Below are positions 13,436-23,764 of a DNA stretch of 64,000 nucleotides, piece after piece (positions within the stretch are counted from its first letter, which is position 1; each line of letters opens with the position of its first letter). The stretch is from contig NZ_CTEI01000002.1 of NCBI RefSeq assembly GCF_001368815.1, positions 248,001 to 312,000 on the forward strand, given 5' to 3'. The notes under the pieces are model-generated. The model saw only the letters and a list, made by a program, of their open reading frames with translations, made no database searches and had not been told where the DNA came from. The translations under genes were made by a program, and so were the position numbers. This DNA is from Paraliobacillus sp. PM-2. GTDB lineage: Bacteria; Bacillota; Bacilli; Bacillales; Amphibacillaceae.

Positions 13436-13479
13436 CCCTTAGTTTAAGGGACTGTCTTTTTCATTTAAGACAGTCCCTT
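13436..13479 (-). other. pyrP-pyrB intercistronic hairpin (attenuator-like, no PyrR loop)
   Basis: A 13-bp perfect stem, AAGGGACTGTCTT (13446-13458) with its complement at 13467-13479 and an 8-base loop, lies between the pyrP stop and pyrB. On the transcribed minus strand only two U residues follow before AAACUAAGG, so it lacks a proper terminator U-tract. No PyrR-binding consensus is present upstream of it. Its distal arm CCCTTA can alternatively pair with TAAGGG, part of the pyrB Shine-Dalgarno region (13436-13450). Confidence 0.7.
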
Positions 13480-13484
13480 TTTCA

Positions 13485-14852
13485 TTAATTTTCATCTATA
13501 TTTTCATCTGATTTAAACATTTTTCCATTGCCATAACCAGATTCTTTTCCTGGTAAAATCAGATTTAATACTACACCTGTAATAGCAGCCAATGCCATCC
13601 CTGCTATTTCTATATTCACTCCTGCAATATCAATTCGCACTAGAGCTCCTCCAATACCTATGACTAAAATAACAGAAGCTATAATTAGATTTCGATTATT
13701 ACCTAGATCAATTTGATTATCAACGAGCATACGCAGACCACTAGACGCTATAATACCGAAGAGAAGGATAGATACACCACCCATTACTGCTGTTGGAATA
13801 GAATTGATGATATCCGGAATAATGCCAATAAATCCAAAGGTAATTGCTAGTACTGCAGCTCCACCGATAACAAACACACTGAATACTCTTGTAATTGCAA
13901 GTACACCAATGTTTTCGCCATAAGTCGTATTTGGCGGTCCACCTAATGCAGATCCAATTATTGTTGCTACGCCATCACCTAAAATTGAACGATGTAAACC
14001 GGGTTCTTTAATGAAGTTTTTTCCTGCTACTTTTGATAAAACCATTTGATCCCCGATATGCTCAGCAATTGTTACAGTTGCAACAGGTACCATAATCCAG
14101 AAAATACTCCAACTAAAAATGTCAAATGGATTATAATCTTTAAATGGTATGACAAATTCAGGTAGTACAAAGACAGCTCCTAAAAATGCTCCTACAGAAT
14201 CAGCTTCAACAATGGAATTCCAAGTTGCGCTTATAGTAGAGGTATCTACAATGCCTAGAATTAGCGAACAAATATAACCAGAAATAATACCTATTAATAT
14301 TGGGATAAGTCCGAAAAATCCTTTAAAGAATAATGATCCAATAACAGTAATTGAAAGCGTCAATACAGCAACCATAAAGTGTTTTCCACTATAACTGCCA
14401 TCTACATTCATCGCCATATCTACTGCAGTTGGTGCCAATCCTAATCCAATAACAATGATGACTGGTCCTACAACAACTGGGGGTAAAATTTTCATTAACC
14501 AATCTAATCCGAAAGATCCAATTAATAGTGCTAATATACCGTATACTAAACCTGCAAAAAAACTACCTACCATTGCTCCAGGAACGCCACTCTCAGCTAT
14601 TGCGGAACCAATTGGTGCAATAAAAGCAAAGCTTGATCCTAAATAAGCAGGTATTCTCCCTTTTGTAATTAACAAATATGCTAGTGTACCTGAACCACTT
14701 GAAATAAGTGCAACAGCTGGTGGTAAACCTGTTAAAAATGGAACTAATATTGTAGAGCCAAACATTGCAAATAAATGCTGTAAACTTAACATAAACCACT
14801 TTGATTTTGGTGGAACATCTCGTATATCCATTACCATATCTAATCTTGTCAT
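13485..14852 (-). CDS. pyrP: Uracil permease (NCS2 family)
   Basis: Imports uracil through the membrane. It is a 455-residue nucleobase:cation symporter of about 14 membrane segments, with the family stretch GGPPNTTYGENIGVLAITRV. The start is placed at the ATG of MTRLDMVMDIRDVPP, which has AGGAGG 8 bases upstream. A longer reading would run through the attenuator hairpin. It is preceded by a PyrR-responsive leader, so uracil uptake and UMP synthesis share control. Confidence 0.95.
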   Translation of the reverse strand: MTRLDMVMDIRDVPPKSKWFMLSLQHLFAMFGSTILVPFLTGLPPAVALISSGSGTLAYLLITKGRIPAYLGSSFAFIAPIGSAIAESGVPGAMVGSFFAGLVYGILALLIGSFGLDWLMKILPPVVVGPVIIVIGLGLAPTAVDMAMNVDGSYSGKHFMVAVLTLSITVIGSLFFKGFFGLIPILIGIISGYICSLILGIVDTSTISATWNSIVEADSVGAFLGAVFVLPEFVIPFKDYNPFDIFSWSIFWIMVPVATVTIAEHIGDQMVLSKVAGKNFIKEPGLHRSILGDGVATIIGSALGGPPNTTYGENIGVLAITRVFSVFVIGGAAVLAITFGFIGIIPDIINSIPTAVMGGVSILLFGIIASSGLRMLVDNQIDLGNNRNLIIASVILVIGIGGALVRIDIAGVNIEIAGMALAAITGVVLNLILPGKESGYGNGKMFKSDENIDEN

Positions 14853-14880
14853 AACAACTTCCTCCTCTGATTCTGACCAT

Positions 14881-14976
14881 AAAAAAACCTCTTTGCAACG
14901 TTGCAAAGAGGTACACATGTAGCATTAAAAACACATACACGTATCCTATGGCAACCTTGCAAGTCTCTCTGGACTT
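14881..14976 (-). promoter_or_regulatory. PyrR-dependent attenuator in the pyrR-pyrP intercistronic leader
   Basis: On the minus strand a PyrR-binding loop AGTCCAGAGAGACT (14962-14975) matches the consensus ARUCCNGNGAGGYU except for one G-to-A change. About 50 bases downstream is a 26-base perfect palindrome, ACCTCTTTGCAA with its mirror (14887-14912), followed by a U-run: a strong terminator. The leader segment TTGCAAGGTTGC can pair at 11 of 12 positions with GCAACGTTGCAA inside the terminator, giving the competing antiterminator. UMP-bound PyrR would favour termination. Confidence 0.88.
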
Positions 14977-14985
14977 AATTAAAGG

Positions 14986-15573
<588 letters not shown>

Positions 15574-15582
15574 CTAAACAGT

Positions 15583-15674
15583 AAAAAAACCCTTTTCTCC
15601 GTCAGAAGAAAAGGGTTTTGGATATACCTACACAAATGTAGTATTTACCGATTCCTTTTCAGCCTCACGGGACT
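15583..15674 (-). promoter_or_regulatory. PyrR-dependent attenuator in the pyrR leader
   Basis: The minus strand carries AGTCCCGTGAGGCT at 15674-15661, a perfect match to the PyrR-binding loop consensus. It is followed by a terminator with a 13-bp stem (AAAACCCTTTTCT and complement, 15586-15598 and 15607-15619) and a run of U residues, about 50 bases before the pyrR start. Confidence 0.9.
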
Positions 15675-15702
15675 GTAATTAAAGGTCATTTAACTACTAA
15701 TA

Positions 15703-15731
15703 ATTATTCCATCGATCATTCATTTTGTCAA
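15703..15731 (-). promoter_or_regulatory. Sigma-A promoter of the pyr operon
   Basis: TTGACA (15731-15726) and AATAAT (15708-15703) are separated by 17 bases on the minus strand, overlapping the last codons of the upstream pseudouridine synthase gene. The start point would fall about 25 bases before the PyrR loop, as needed for attenuation of the whole operon. Confidence 0.8.
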
Positions 15732-16642
15732 TGGGATTCCTTCACTTTTTCTAATGTTTCTAAAAATATTTCTGGAGGAGCCACTTCAAAATGCATCCAT
15801 TTATTTGATCTAGGATGCTCAAACCCTAATTCCCTTGCATGTAAAGCTTGACCATCTATTTTCAAAGTCTTTCTTGGCCCATATTTCGGATCTCCAACTA
15901 ATGGAAAACCGATATACTTCATATGGACTCGGATTTGGTGTGTCCTACCTGTTTCTAAAACACATTTCACATAGGTGAATCGATCATCAAATCGATCAAT
16001 TACTTCAAAATGTGTAATAGCAGGTTTTCCTCCTGATATAACTGCCATCTTCTGTCGGTCCTTTGGATCTCGACCAAGAGGAGCTTCAATGGTACCATAC
16101 TCATGCGGTATAGCCCCATGCACAATTGCTTCATAAGAACGTTTTACTGTTTTAGCTTGTAATTGTTCTGCCAAATGTTGGTGTGCTTGATCATTTTTAG
16201 CTATCATTAACAAACCACTTGTATCACGATCAATTCGGTGGACAATTCCTGGACGAACAACTCCATTTATCCCTGATAAATCCTTACAATGATACAGCAA
16301 TGCATTCACAAGCGTACCATTAGCGTGACCAGCTGATGGATGAACTACCATACCTCTTGGCTTGTTAACAACAATGACATCCTGATCCTCAAAAATAATA
16401 TCTAGTGGAATGTTTTCTGGTTCAACATACAATGGTTCTGGTTCTGGTATCTCCCATGTAACTATATCATTGGCTAAGCATTTATAATTACTTTTTACTT
16501 GCTTATTATTAACGAGACAATAGCCCTCTTTGATCCACGTCTGAATCTGTGATCTGGAAGTATCGGGTAAAACGCTTGTTAATACTTTATCAATACGCAT
16601 ACCACGCTCCTCTTGTTTGACTGTATATTTTTCACTTGTCAT
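15728..16642 (-). CDS. RluD-family ribosomal large subunit pseudouridine synthase (YlyB-like)
   Basis: A 304-residue protein with an N-terminal S4 RNA-binding domain (about residues 13-75) and an RsuA/RluA catalytic domain whose active-site Asp lies in [15 protein letters not shown] (about residue 139). It isomerises uridines in 23S rRNA; the exact positions cannot be deduced. ATGA overlap with lspA upstream shows coupling. The position between lspA and pyrR is that of Bacillus ylyB. Confidence 0.93.
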   Translation of the reverse strand: MTSEKYTVKQEERGMRIDKVLTSVLPDTSRSQIQTWIKEGYCLVNNKQVKSNYKCLANDIVTWEIPEPEPLYVEPENIPLDIIFEDQDVIVVNKPRGMVVHPSAGHANGTLVNALLYHCKDLSGINGVVRPGIVHRIDRDTSGLLMIAKNDQAHQHLAEQLQAKTVKRSYEAIVHGAIPHEYGTIEAPLGRDPKDRQKMAVISGGKPAITHFEVIDRFDDRFTYVKCVLETGRTHQIRVHMKYIGFPLVGDPKYGPRKTLKIDGQALHARELGFEHPRSNKWMHFEVAPPEIFLETLEKVKESH

Positions 16643-17106
16643 GTTTGTTTACTTCCTTTCCTTTTTTCATCAATAAATGTCGCGATCAAAATCAATATCA
16701 CACCAATGACTAATGAAGAATCTGCAACATTAAAGATTGGATAATCGTAACTACCAATATATACATCAAAGAAGTCGACAACTTCTTTACGGAATAACCG
16801 ATCAATGAAATTACCAATTGCTCCACCTAGAATAAGAGCAAGTGAAATCCCTGTTAGCATACTATCCTTTGCAAATTTCTGTATGTAATATACAATAACT
16901 ACAATAACTATGCTGGTTATTATGTAAAAGAACCCCATCTGTCCGGCAAGTATTCCCCAAGCAGCACCGGTGTTTCGATGTGAAGTAATGTAAAAGAAAT
17001 TTTCAATAATTGATATACTTTCCCGTAAATCCATGTTTGCAACCACCCACCATTTTGTGAGTTGGTCAATAACAATCATTACAAATGCGATTACGTAATA
17101 ACGCAT
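16639..17106 (-). CDS. lspA: Lipoprotein signal peptidase
   Basis: Aspartyl protease of the inner membrane that cleaves diacylated prolipoproteins. The 155 residues contain four hydrophobic segments and the two catalytic aspartates in [11 protein letters not shown] and [11 protein letters not shown]. The ATG follows GGGGGAG. It is coupled to the pseudouridine synthase. A TGnTAAAAT extended -10 element about 40 bases upstream (17146-17154) could be its promoter. Confidence 0.96.
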   Translation of the reverse strand: MRYYVIAFVMIVIDQLTKWWVVANMDLRESISIIENFFYITSHRNTGAAWGILAGQMGFFYIITSIVIVVIVYYIQKFAKDSMLTGISLALILGGAIGNFIDRLFRKEVVDFFDVYIGSYDYPIFNVADSSLVIGVILILIATFIDEKRKGSKQT

Positions 17107-17483
17107 TAGTCTCCCCCGTCTCTTTATTTAAATTTACTCTTTTGCATTTTACCATAAAGTAAACCTTCAATCCATTGCGTTGTACATTAGGAGGGAAGAA
17201 ATTCGTTTTACGATAATAATTTTTTATAACAAACATTTCTTTTATAGATTTGAGTAGGATACAATTTCCGACTAGAGACTGTCGCATCCGTATCGTTATT
17301 CCTATATGCTAAACAACAGAACAGTTCACTAATTGTTTCTCTCTATCTAGTTCAATTAAAAACTACTATGGTAGGAAGCTATTTGAGAATCAAGTATTAT
17401 TAACACGCTGTCAAAACTTATACAATTATATAAATGGCTACCGTTTTATTACGGATTAGGCAGAAGAAAGTAGGCGAATTTAT
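17107..17483. other. 377-bp non-coding gap between lspA and the MFS gene
   Basis: The stretch separates two divergent genes. It holds a possible extended -10 for lspA near its left end. I see no convincing open frame: frames here lack a start with a ribosome site or simply overlap lspA. No clear -35/-10 pair for the MFS gene was found by eye. In Bacillus subtilis the ylyA (DksA/TraR-like) gene sits in this position between ileS and lspA; no trace was recognised. Confidence 0.6.
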
Positions 17484-18728
17484 ATGGGATCGTTTCGTAA
17501 TTATCATAGGAATATTAAAATAAGAATAGGTCAGATATTTTTAACGGATATGGTAGCAGGTGCAATATTTCCTTTTATCGCAATTTACTTTGCAAACTAT
17601 TTTGGAGCTACAGTAACAGGTATCCTGCTAATCGCAAATGTAATCATTAGTTTATTTGTAGGTTTATATGGGGGTTATTATTCTGATCTAATTGGCAGAA
17701 AAAAATTAATGGTTTTAGCTGGGGTTATTCGAATGATTGCGTTTTCCATCATGACACTTGCTAATTCTCCCATTTGGCTATCTCCTGAGATCACCTTTCT
17801 TATGGCGATTTTAATTACAGCATCTTTTGGATTAGATGGGCCAGCTGCTGATGCTATGATTATCGATATTACCAAGCCTAGTGAACGAAAAGGAGTGTAT
17901 GCTTTATTGTATTGGAGCTTCAATCTTGCCTTTGCAGTTGGTGGGATCCTTGGCGCATTAACATTTAATAATTATTTATTTGAATTATTATTAACAATGA
18001 CTTTAACGAGTATCGCTTCAAATATATTAATTATCTTTTTTATCTCAGAAACAATGGAAAAACCACAGACTATAGATGATAAAAACGTCTTAAAACAGAT
18101 GTTTCATAGTTATAAAGATGTTGCGGGAGATAAGCTGTTTATTCTATTCGTTGTTGCTGGACTCCTTATTCAATCAATCGAAAATCAATTAGAAAATTAT
18201 ATTGCCATTCGATTGAATAATGACATGCCTATACAAGAAATTTTGGGATTTGCCGTTTCTGGTGTTGAGATGGTAGGTTTTCTAAAATCTGAAAATACTA
18301 TTATCGTTGTTGTTCTAACCGTTTTTATCACCAAAATAGTAACTCGTTTTAAAGAAAGTGACACATTTCTATGGTCTATTGCGATTTTTACTATTGGGTA
18401 TGTAGGTATCAGCTTTTTTAATAATATTTGGTTATTGTTCGGATTTATGATACTTGCTACAGTTGGTGAGCTTATGCGTGTACCTATTCAATCTGACTTT
18501 CTAGCAAGTATTCCTACAGATGATAAACGTAGTTCTTATATGGCCGTATATGGTCTTGTATTTAATGGTTCTATGATGATTAGTTCTTTGTTTGTTACAC
18601 TTGGAGGAATATTTCCTAAGGAGATCATGTCTATATTAATCATGCTTTGTGGTCTAACTGGTATCATTATTATGAAGTACATCATGAGTGATTTAAAAGC
18701 CAAAAGAGATGCACAAGCAACAACATAA
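17484..18728 (+). CDS. MFS transporter, LmrP-like multidrug efflux type
   Basis: A 414-residue protein with 12 hydrophobic segments. The N-terminus and the motif A loop GGYYSDLIGRKKLM (about residues 60-75) are like those of the MDR-type MFS proteins (MdtH/LmrP group), which export lipophilic compounds by proton antiport. It lies on the + strand inside an otherwise minus-strand core block and ends before a very strong hairpin, so it looks like an insertion of an accessory gene. The Shine-Dalgarno is weak (AGAAAG/TAGGCG). Substrate unknown. Confidence 0.85.
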   Translation: MGSFRNYHRNIKIRIGQIFLTDMVAGAIFPFIAIYFANYFGATVTGILLIANVIISLFVGLYGGYYSDLIGRKKLMVLAGVIRMIAFSIMTLANSPIWLSPEITFLMAILITASFGLDGPAADAMIIDITKPSERKGVYALLYWSFNLAFAVGGILGALTFNNYLFELLLTMTLTSIASNILIIFFISETMEKPQTIDDKNVLKQMFHSYKDVAGDKLFILFVVAGLLIQSIENQLENYIAIRLNNDMPIQEILGFAVSGVEMVGFLKSENTIIVVVLTVFITKIVTRFKESDTFLWSIAIFTIGYVGISFFNNIWLLFGFMILATVGELMRVPIQSDFLASIPTDDKRSSYMAVYGLVFNGSMMISSLFVTLGGIFPKEIMSILIMLCGLTGIIIMKYIMSDLKAKRDAQATT

Positions 18729-18813
18729 TATAATGATATAGAAAGTTTTAGATTATTTTGTGCGTTTGTAAATAGTTTCTTTACAAAAAATACAAAACAT
18801 AGGATACAAAAAC

Positions 18814-18865
18814 TTCCCCTTAAGGAAAACAGACATTTGTTTTTTGCTGTTTTCCTTAAGGGGAA
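18814..18865. terminator. Strong hairpin between MFS gene and ileS
   Basis: A 19-bp perfect stem, TTCCCCTTAAGGAAAACAG (18814-18832) with its complement at 18847-18865 and a 14-base loop, lies between convergent genes. Each arm contains the self-palindrome CCTTAAGG. The + strand continues AAATATT and the minus strand TTTTTGTATC, so the U-tract suits the minus direction (end of ileS) best, and it probably terminates both. Confidence 0.75.
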
Positions 18866-18926
18866 AATATTAACTTAAGTTATTGATTAGATTCTACTAT
18901 AAACAAAATTACTTTATTTAGCTTTT

Positions 18927-21686
18927 TTACATTTCATCTTGATAATGTTTTTTAACAATTGTGGCACAGCGAACGCATAAACCTGAGTGTTCAGCGACTT
19001 CTCCAACAGAATCTGAAGCTACCCAACAACGTTCACATTTTTCACCTTCATGTTTTTCTACCTTAACTGTCACATGCTCATAATTTGTTGCATTTGTTAG
19101 ATCAGTTACTAATTCTACCTCAGAAACAATGAATAATTGGTGTAAATCTTCAATACTCTCTAAAAGATTCTTTGTTTCTTCGCTATTAGCAGTAATCTTT
19201 AATTTTGCTTCTAGAGATTTCCCAATAACTTTTTCCACACGTGCTTCTTCTAATGCTTTTAATACATCATCACGTACATTCATAAATAGATCCCATTTTT
19301 CTTGTAGATCTTCTTGATTTGTAATTTCTCGTGCTACTGGCATATCAGTTAATTGTACACTATCTTCTTGAACACCTGGAATGAAACTCCATGTTTCTTC
19401 AGCAGTATGTGTAAGAATTGGCGCAAGTAATTTCACCAAACTAGAAATGATTTCATAATACACTGTTTGAATACTACGACGTCTCGGATTCTCTTTGGCT
19501 TCAATATATAAGATATCTTTTGCAAAATCTAAATAGAAGGCACTTAATTCAATCGAACAGAAATGATGAATGGTATGATAAACCGTAGAGAAATCGTACG
19601 CATCATAAGCTTTTGTCACTTTTTTGATTAATTGTTGTAATCGAAGCAACATATAACGGTCTACTTCTTGCAATTTACTATCTTCTACCACATCGTTTTC
19701 CGGATCAAAATCTGCTAAATTTCCAAGTAAGAATCTAAATGTATTTCGAATTTTTCGATACCCTTCCGATGTTTGTTTAATGATTTCATCAGAAATTCGA
19801 ACATCCGCTTGATAATCAACAGACGCTACCCAAAGGCGAAGAATATCAGCACCGTATTGCTTCATAATTTTAGATGGAACAACGACATTTCCAACAGATT
19901 TACTCATTTTACGTCCCTGACCATCTAAAGCAAATCCATGACTAATAACTGTTTCATATGGTGCTTTTCCTGTCACTGCGACAGCTGTTGAAATAGATGA
20001 ATTGAACCAGCCACGATATTGATCAGAACCTTCTAAATACACATCTGCTGGGCGACGTAATTCTGGTCTCTCTTCTAGTACGCCTTGATGAGATGAGCCA
20101 GAGTCAAACCAAACATCCATAATATCCATTTCCTTAGTAAATGTGCCGTTAGGGCTATGCTCTGATGTAAATCCTTCTGGCAATAAATCTTTTGTATCCC
20201 ATTCAAACCAAATGTTAGAACCATGTTCTCTAAATAATTTGGAAACGTGTTGAATCGTTTCATCTGTAATGATTGGTGTTTTATCTTCACCGTAAAATAC
20301 TGGAATTGGCACTCCCCATGTACGTTGACGAGAAATACACCAATCTGCACGATCACGAACCATATTATAAAGACGTGTTTCTCCCCACTTAGGCACCCAA
20401 TTGATTCGATTAATTTCAGCTAAAATAGCTTCTCTAAAATCTTTAATAGATGCAAACCACTGATTTGTTGCACGGAAAATGGTTGGCTTTTTCGTACGCC
20501 AATCATGTGGATAGGAATGTGTGATAAAGTTAAGATGTAGTAATGCTCCTACTTCCTCAAGTTTTTGAGTGATTTCTTTATTTGCTGCATCATAAAATAA
20601 TCCTTCAAATCCAGGTGCTTCGTCAGTAAATACTCCTTTTTCATCTACCGGACATAATACATCTAAACCGTATTTTTTTGCAATATTGAAGTCATCTTCC
20701 CCGTGTCCAGGTGCAGTATGAACAAGACCTGTACCACTTTCTGTTGTTACATGATCACCTAAAATAACAAGGGAATCACGATCATATAGTGGGTGTTTAG
20801 CAACTAACCTTTCCGCATCGTTTCCTTTAAATGTTTTTACTATTTCATGGTTCTCCCAGTTCAAAACTTCTGCAATTTGATCAATCATATCTTCTGCAAC
20901 AATATACTTTTGACCAGATACATTGACAACCGCATAGGAGAGTTCAGGATGGACTGCAATAGCTAAATTTGCAGGAATCGTCCATGGTGTAGTAGTCCAA
21001 ATGATAAACTTCTCATCACCATCTAATAATGTGCCAGGTTCTTTGACGTCAAATGCTACGTAAATAGAAGCAGATCGTTTATCTTGATATTCGATTTCTG
21101 CTTCAGCAAGTGCTGATTCAGATGATGGTGACCAGTAAACAGGTTTTAATCCTTTATAAATGTAACCTTTTTTAGCCATCTCACCAAATACTTCAATTTG
21201 CGCTGCTTCATATTCCTTTTCTAAGGTAATATACGGATGATCCCAATCCCCACGCACACCAAGTTGCTTAAATTGTGTGCGTTGATTATCTACTTGTTTC
21301 ATAGCATATTCTGCACATTTTCTTCTAAACTCTGCAGTTGTCATTTTTTTACGATTTACTTTTTTCTTCGCTAAAGCTTGTTCAATTGGTAATCCGTGCG
21401 TATCCCAGCCAGGAACATATGGGGCATGAAAACCACTCATTGATTTATATTTTACAATGAAATCTTTTAAAATTTTATTTAAGGCATGCCCCATGTGTAA
21501 ATCTCCGTTTGCATATGGGGGGCCATCATGCAATATGAATAAAGGTCTACCTTCCGTACGTTTTTGAACCTGTTGATATAAATCTTTTTCTTCCCATTCT
21601 TGTTGCATCTTTGGTTCCTTATTTGGTAAATTTCCTCTCATTGGGAATCCTGTTTTCGGCATTAACAACGTATCCTTGTAATCCAT
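18927..21686 (-). CDS. ileS: Isoleucyl-tRNA synthetase
   Basis: Class I enzyme of 919 residues that charges tRNA-Ile. It shows the HIGH-type motif [14 protein letters not shown] near residue 58, the editing (CP1) domain in the middle, KMSKS in [10 protein letters not shown] near residue 595, and a C-terminal zinc site with CERCW and CVRC. This is the bacterial mupirocin-sensitive type by length and zinc site. Expression is under a T-box leader immediately upstream. Confidence 0.98.
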   Translation of the reverse strand: MDYKDTLLMPKTGFPMRGNLPNKEPKMQQEWEEKDLYQQVQKRTEGRPLFILHDGPPYANGDLHMGHALNKILKDFIVKYKSMSGFHAPYVPGWDTHGLPIEQALAKKKVNRKKMTTAEFRRKCAEYAMKQVDNQRTQFKQLGVRGDWDHPYITLEKEYEAAQIEVFGEMAKKGYIYKGLKPVYWSPSSESALAEAEIEYQDKRSASIYVAFDVKEPGTLLDGDEKFIIWTTTPWTIPANLAIAVHPELSYAVVNVSGQKYIVAEDMIDQIAEVLNWENHEIVKTFKGNDAERLVAKHPLYDRDSLVILGDHVTTESGTGLVHTAPGHGEDDFNIAKKYGLDVLCPVDEKGVFTDEAPGFEGLFYDAANKEITQKLEEVGALLHLNFITHSYPHDWRTKKPTIFRATNQWFASIKDFREAILAEINRINWVPKWGETRLYNMVRDRADWCISRQRTWGVPIPVFYGEDKTPIITDETIQHVSKLFREHGSNIWFEWDTKDLLPEGFTSEHSPNGTFTKEMDIMDVWFDSGSSHQGVLEERPELRRPADVYLEGSDQYRGWFNSSISTAVAVTGKAPYETVISHGFALDGQGRKMSKSVGNVVVPSKIMKQYGADILRLWVASVDYQADVRISDEIIKQTSEGYRKIRNTFRFLLGNLADFDPENDVVEDSKLQEVDRYMLLRLQQLIKKVTKAYDAYDFSTVYHTIHHFCSIELSAFYLDFAKDILYIEAKENPRRRSIQTVYYEIISSLVKLLAPILTHTAEETWSFIPGVQEDSVQLTDMPVAREITNQEDLQEKWDLFMNVRDDVLKALEEARVEKVIGKSLEAKLKITANSEETKNLLESIEDLHQLFIVSEVELVTDLTNATNYEHVTVKVEKHEGEKCERCWVASDSVGEVAEHSGLCVRCATIVKKHYQDEM

Positions 21687-21783
21687 TATATCTCCTCCAA
21701 TTTCTTTCTTATTCAGGTGTCAAGGTTTGTTATCTACTATTAAAGAAAACAACCCTTCGTTTAAACTTAAACTATTTGAAAAT

Positions 21784-22025
21784 AAAAAAAGTCCTCTACA
21801 TCCCTGTAAGGGACGAGAAGACTCGCGGTACCACCCTTCATAAATGAAGATAACTACTAATATCTTCATCCACTCAGCATCGTAACGTGATGTATACGTC
21901 TCATTTTACTCTAATTTCAAATGAGAAGCTTCAGGGTGATCTTCAAATAAGAAACTGTGTTAGGCTTTCACCAATTCCTAACTCGCTTAAACAGTTCTTC
22001 TTATTTTACTCTCCCTTGCATTGCC
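21784..22025 (-). ncRNA. T-box riboswitch, isoleucine-specific
   Basis: The minus strand carries the T-box sequence AAGGGTGGTACCGCG (21838-21824), followed by a terminator hairpin (21790-21823) and a U-run. Upstream lie stem I elements such as GGTGAAAGCC and AGAGTAAAATGAGACG. In the expected specifier loop the triplet ATC (21940-21938) is followed by A, matching tRNA-Ile. Uncharged tRNA-Ile would stabilise the antiterminator and allow ileS expression. Confidence 0.93.
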
Positions 22026-22064
22026 AATTAAAATATTAATAATAGTATAGCCTTATGTGAATGA

Positions 22065-22093
22065 ATTATATGTAATAATAGCAAAAACGTCAA
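22065..22093 (-). promoter_or_regulatory. Sigma-A promoter of ileS
   Basis: TTGACG (22093-22088), 17 bases, then perfect TATAAT (22070-22065) on the minus strand, about 40 bases before the T-box leader. It sits just beyond the divIVA stop codon. Confidence 0.88.
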
Positions 22094-22096
22094 GGA

Positions 22097-22615
22097 CTAA
22101 TAATTATTTGTTTCTGATTCTTCTTGGTCCTGATAAACATCATCATCCATCGCCGTATCGAGTAATCCATCCCAATCATCGTTCTCAATTAACTCTAATT
22201 GTGCTTCAACAAGCATTTTTAAACGTGTGCGGAAAACTTTTGCTTGCTTTTTTAATTCTTCAACCTCAATGGCAATTCGTCGAGATTTTTGCAATGCTTC
22301 GTTAATAATTCGATCTGCATTCTTTTCAGCCTCTTTAATAATTAGCTTGGATTCCTTTGTAGCGTTTCCTTTTACTTCCTCAGCAGTTTCTTGGGCAATT
22401 AAAATCGATTTATTTAACGTTTCCTCGATATTCGAAAAATGGCCTAATCTTTCTTTCATATCTTCTACTTGTTGCTTCAATTCCTTTTTTTCACGTATTA
22501 CTAATTCATAATCTTTAATTACTTGATCTAAAAATTCATTTACTTCATCTTCGTCATAACCTCTAAAACCACGTGTGAACTCTTTGTTATGGATATCCAA
22601 TGGTGTCAATGGCAC
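22097..22615 (-). CDS. divIVA: Cell-division initiation / polar protein DivIVA
   Basis: Coiled-coil protein that binds curved membranes at poles and septa, places MinJ and, in sporulation, anchors the chromosome origin. The N-terminal lipid-binding domain is clear (PLTPLDIHNKEF and FRGYDEDEVNEFLDQV), followed by a long coiled coil and an acidic tail. The start is the GTG before PLTPLD: AAGGAGG lies 8 bases upstream and this matches the family N-terminus. A longer frame would add 19 unmatched residues. Length 172. Confidence 0.95.
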   Translation of the reverse strand: MPLTPLDIHNKEFTRGFRGYDEDEVNEFLDQVIKDYELVIREKKELKQQVEDMKERLGHFSNIEETLNKSILIAQETAEEVKGNATKESKLIIKEAEKNADRIINEALQKSRRIAIEVEELKKQAKVFRTRLKMLVEAQLELIENDDWDGLLDTAMDDDVYQDQEESETNNY

Positions 22616-22708
22616 AATGGCCACCTCCTTATGAAGTATTTTATAAACATATTTGTTTTTACTATACAACATTTCGACAATTATAGTTAAAAATCCTGCT
22701 TCTTTTAT

Positions 22709-23482
22709 TTAAATTAATATAGAGTACCTAATGATCCACTTATCTTTTTTCGATTGACCAAGTAATTCAACTAATTTACTACGTCCTTTACCTCGAAAGG
22801 AAAAAGTATCACCAGACTCAATCTTGAAAGCTGGATCTTCTACTTTTTTAAAATTCACTTTAATGAGGCCTTTATTTATAGCTTGAGAAGCTGTTTGTCT
22901 AGAAACTCGATATATTTCTTTAATTAAAACATCTAATCGCAAGCTACTAACGGTGGCTTGCCGTTCATGCCATTGCTCTTTACTTTTTAATGATTCTTCA
23001 ATCGGAACTCTATCCCATTGTATGGATGCATTCTTTATGGATTTTAAATTCAATTCAACAAAAGAAGCTATATCATCAGATACCGCAATCTGAATGCGTT
23101 GATCATCGATGACAATATCTCCTAATTTCCGTCTTACTAACCCTTGAGAAATAAACGCACCTAATACATCACGATGTTTAATCGCAACAAATTTATTTGG
23201 ATAACTTGCTTGTAATAAAACCATTGGAAAATCAGACAAATCGATTAGGTGATAGAAAGGAGCTAATACCGCTTGTTGTCTTTCAGCTTGTTCTCCCCCA
23301 CCAAAAAACCGAAGAATAAACTGGTCGTCATTCCCAATTAGGCTTTTAAAAATTTGTTGTTCTCGTGGATCTAAAAAATCACTGTATTTTATTCTATGCT
23401 GTATCTCTACTTGATCTTTCCATGATAATACCTGATCAATAAACGGTTGTTCCTCTTTTCTAAAATGTTGGTATATTTCCAT
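22709..23482 (-). CDS. ylmH: S4-domain RNA-binding protein YlmH
   Basis: A 257-residue protein with a C-terminal S4 domain (about residues 183-240, containing LRLDVLIKEIYRVSR and INKGLIKVN). YlmH-type proteins bind the ribosome and have been linked to rescue of stalled complexes; the gene was originally named for its place in the division cluster. The start is set at MEIYQHFRKEE, after the ylmG stop, with AGGTG upstream. It lies between ylmG and divIVA as in Bacillus. Confidence 0.9.
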   Translation of the reverse strand: MEIYQHFRKEEQPFIDQVLSWKDQVEIQHRIKYSDFLDPREQQIFKSLIGNDDQFILRFFGGGEQAERQQAVLAPFYHLIDLSDFPMVLLQASYPNKFVAIKHRDVLGAFISQGLVRRKLGDIVIDDQRIQIAVSDDIASFVELNLKSIKNASIQWDRVPIEESLKSKEQWHERQATVSSLRLDVLIKEIYRVSRQTASQAINKGLIKVNFKKVEDPAFKIESGDTFSFRGKGRSKLVELLGQSKKDKWIIRYSILI

Positions 23483-23492
23483 TTTTTCACCT

Positions 23493-23759
23493 TTACCACA
23501 TAAACCAGCTAAACAAAACCCCAACACCTTGTGGGATAAGATATGTTAATACTAAAATGGCTACAATTGGTGAGATATCTAACATTCCTATTGGAGGAAT
23601 TATTTTACGAAACGGCTCTAAATAAGGTTCGCAGATTTTCGCCAAAAATTCTCCAATTGATGATTCTCTTGCACCAGGAAACCATGACATTAAAATATAG
23701 ATGACCAATGCCATACTATATAAGTCAATTAACCCTAAAATAATAGAATACAAACCCAT
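23493..23759 (-). CDS. ylmG: YggT-family membrane protein YlmG
   Basis: An 88-residue protein with two hydrophobic segments (about residues 5-25 and 65-85) around an amphipathic stretch with [20 protein letters not shown], the YggT signature. The biochemical role is not settled; related proteins affect nucleoid or division-site arrangement. The ATG used follows GGTGG by 8 bases. A GTG four codons earlier overlaps the sepF stop and is less likely. Confidence 0.9.
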   Translation of the reverse strand: MGLYSIILGLIDLYSMALVIYILMSWFPGARESSIGEFLAKICEPYLEPFRKIIPPIGMLDISPIVAILVLTYLIPQGVGVLFSWFMW

Positions 23760-23764
23760 ATAAT

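Noticed and set aside
13446-13490. Hairpin between pyrP and pyrB as a + strand terminator because its T-run is on the + strand
   Set aside because: There is no + strand gene upstream that would need it; the genes on both sides read leftward.
17188-17260. AGGAGGGAAGAA followed by ATT and a short open frame in the lspA-MFS gap
   Set aside because: It looks like the spoIIGA ATT case but there is no homology to support the frame and it ends after about 18 codons.
17066-17287. A 73-codon minus-strand frame upstream of lspA
   Set aside because: It overlaps the lspA start in another frame, has no ribosome site and no recognisable sequence.
21784-21840. GGTACCACCC near ileS as a tRNA 3' end
   Set aside because: The bases are the reverse complement of the T-box motif, with a terminator and no cloverleaf.
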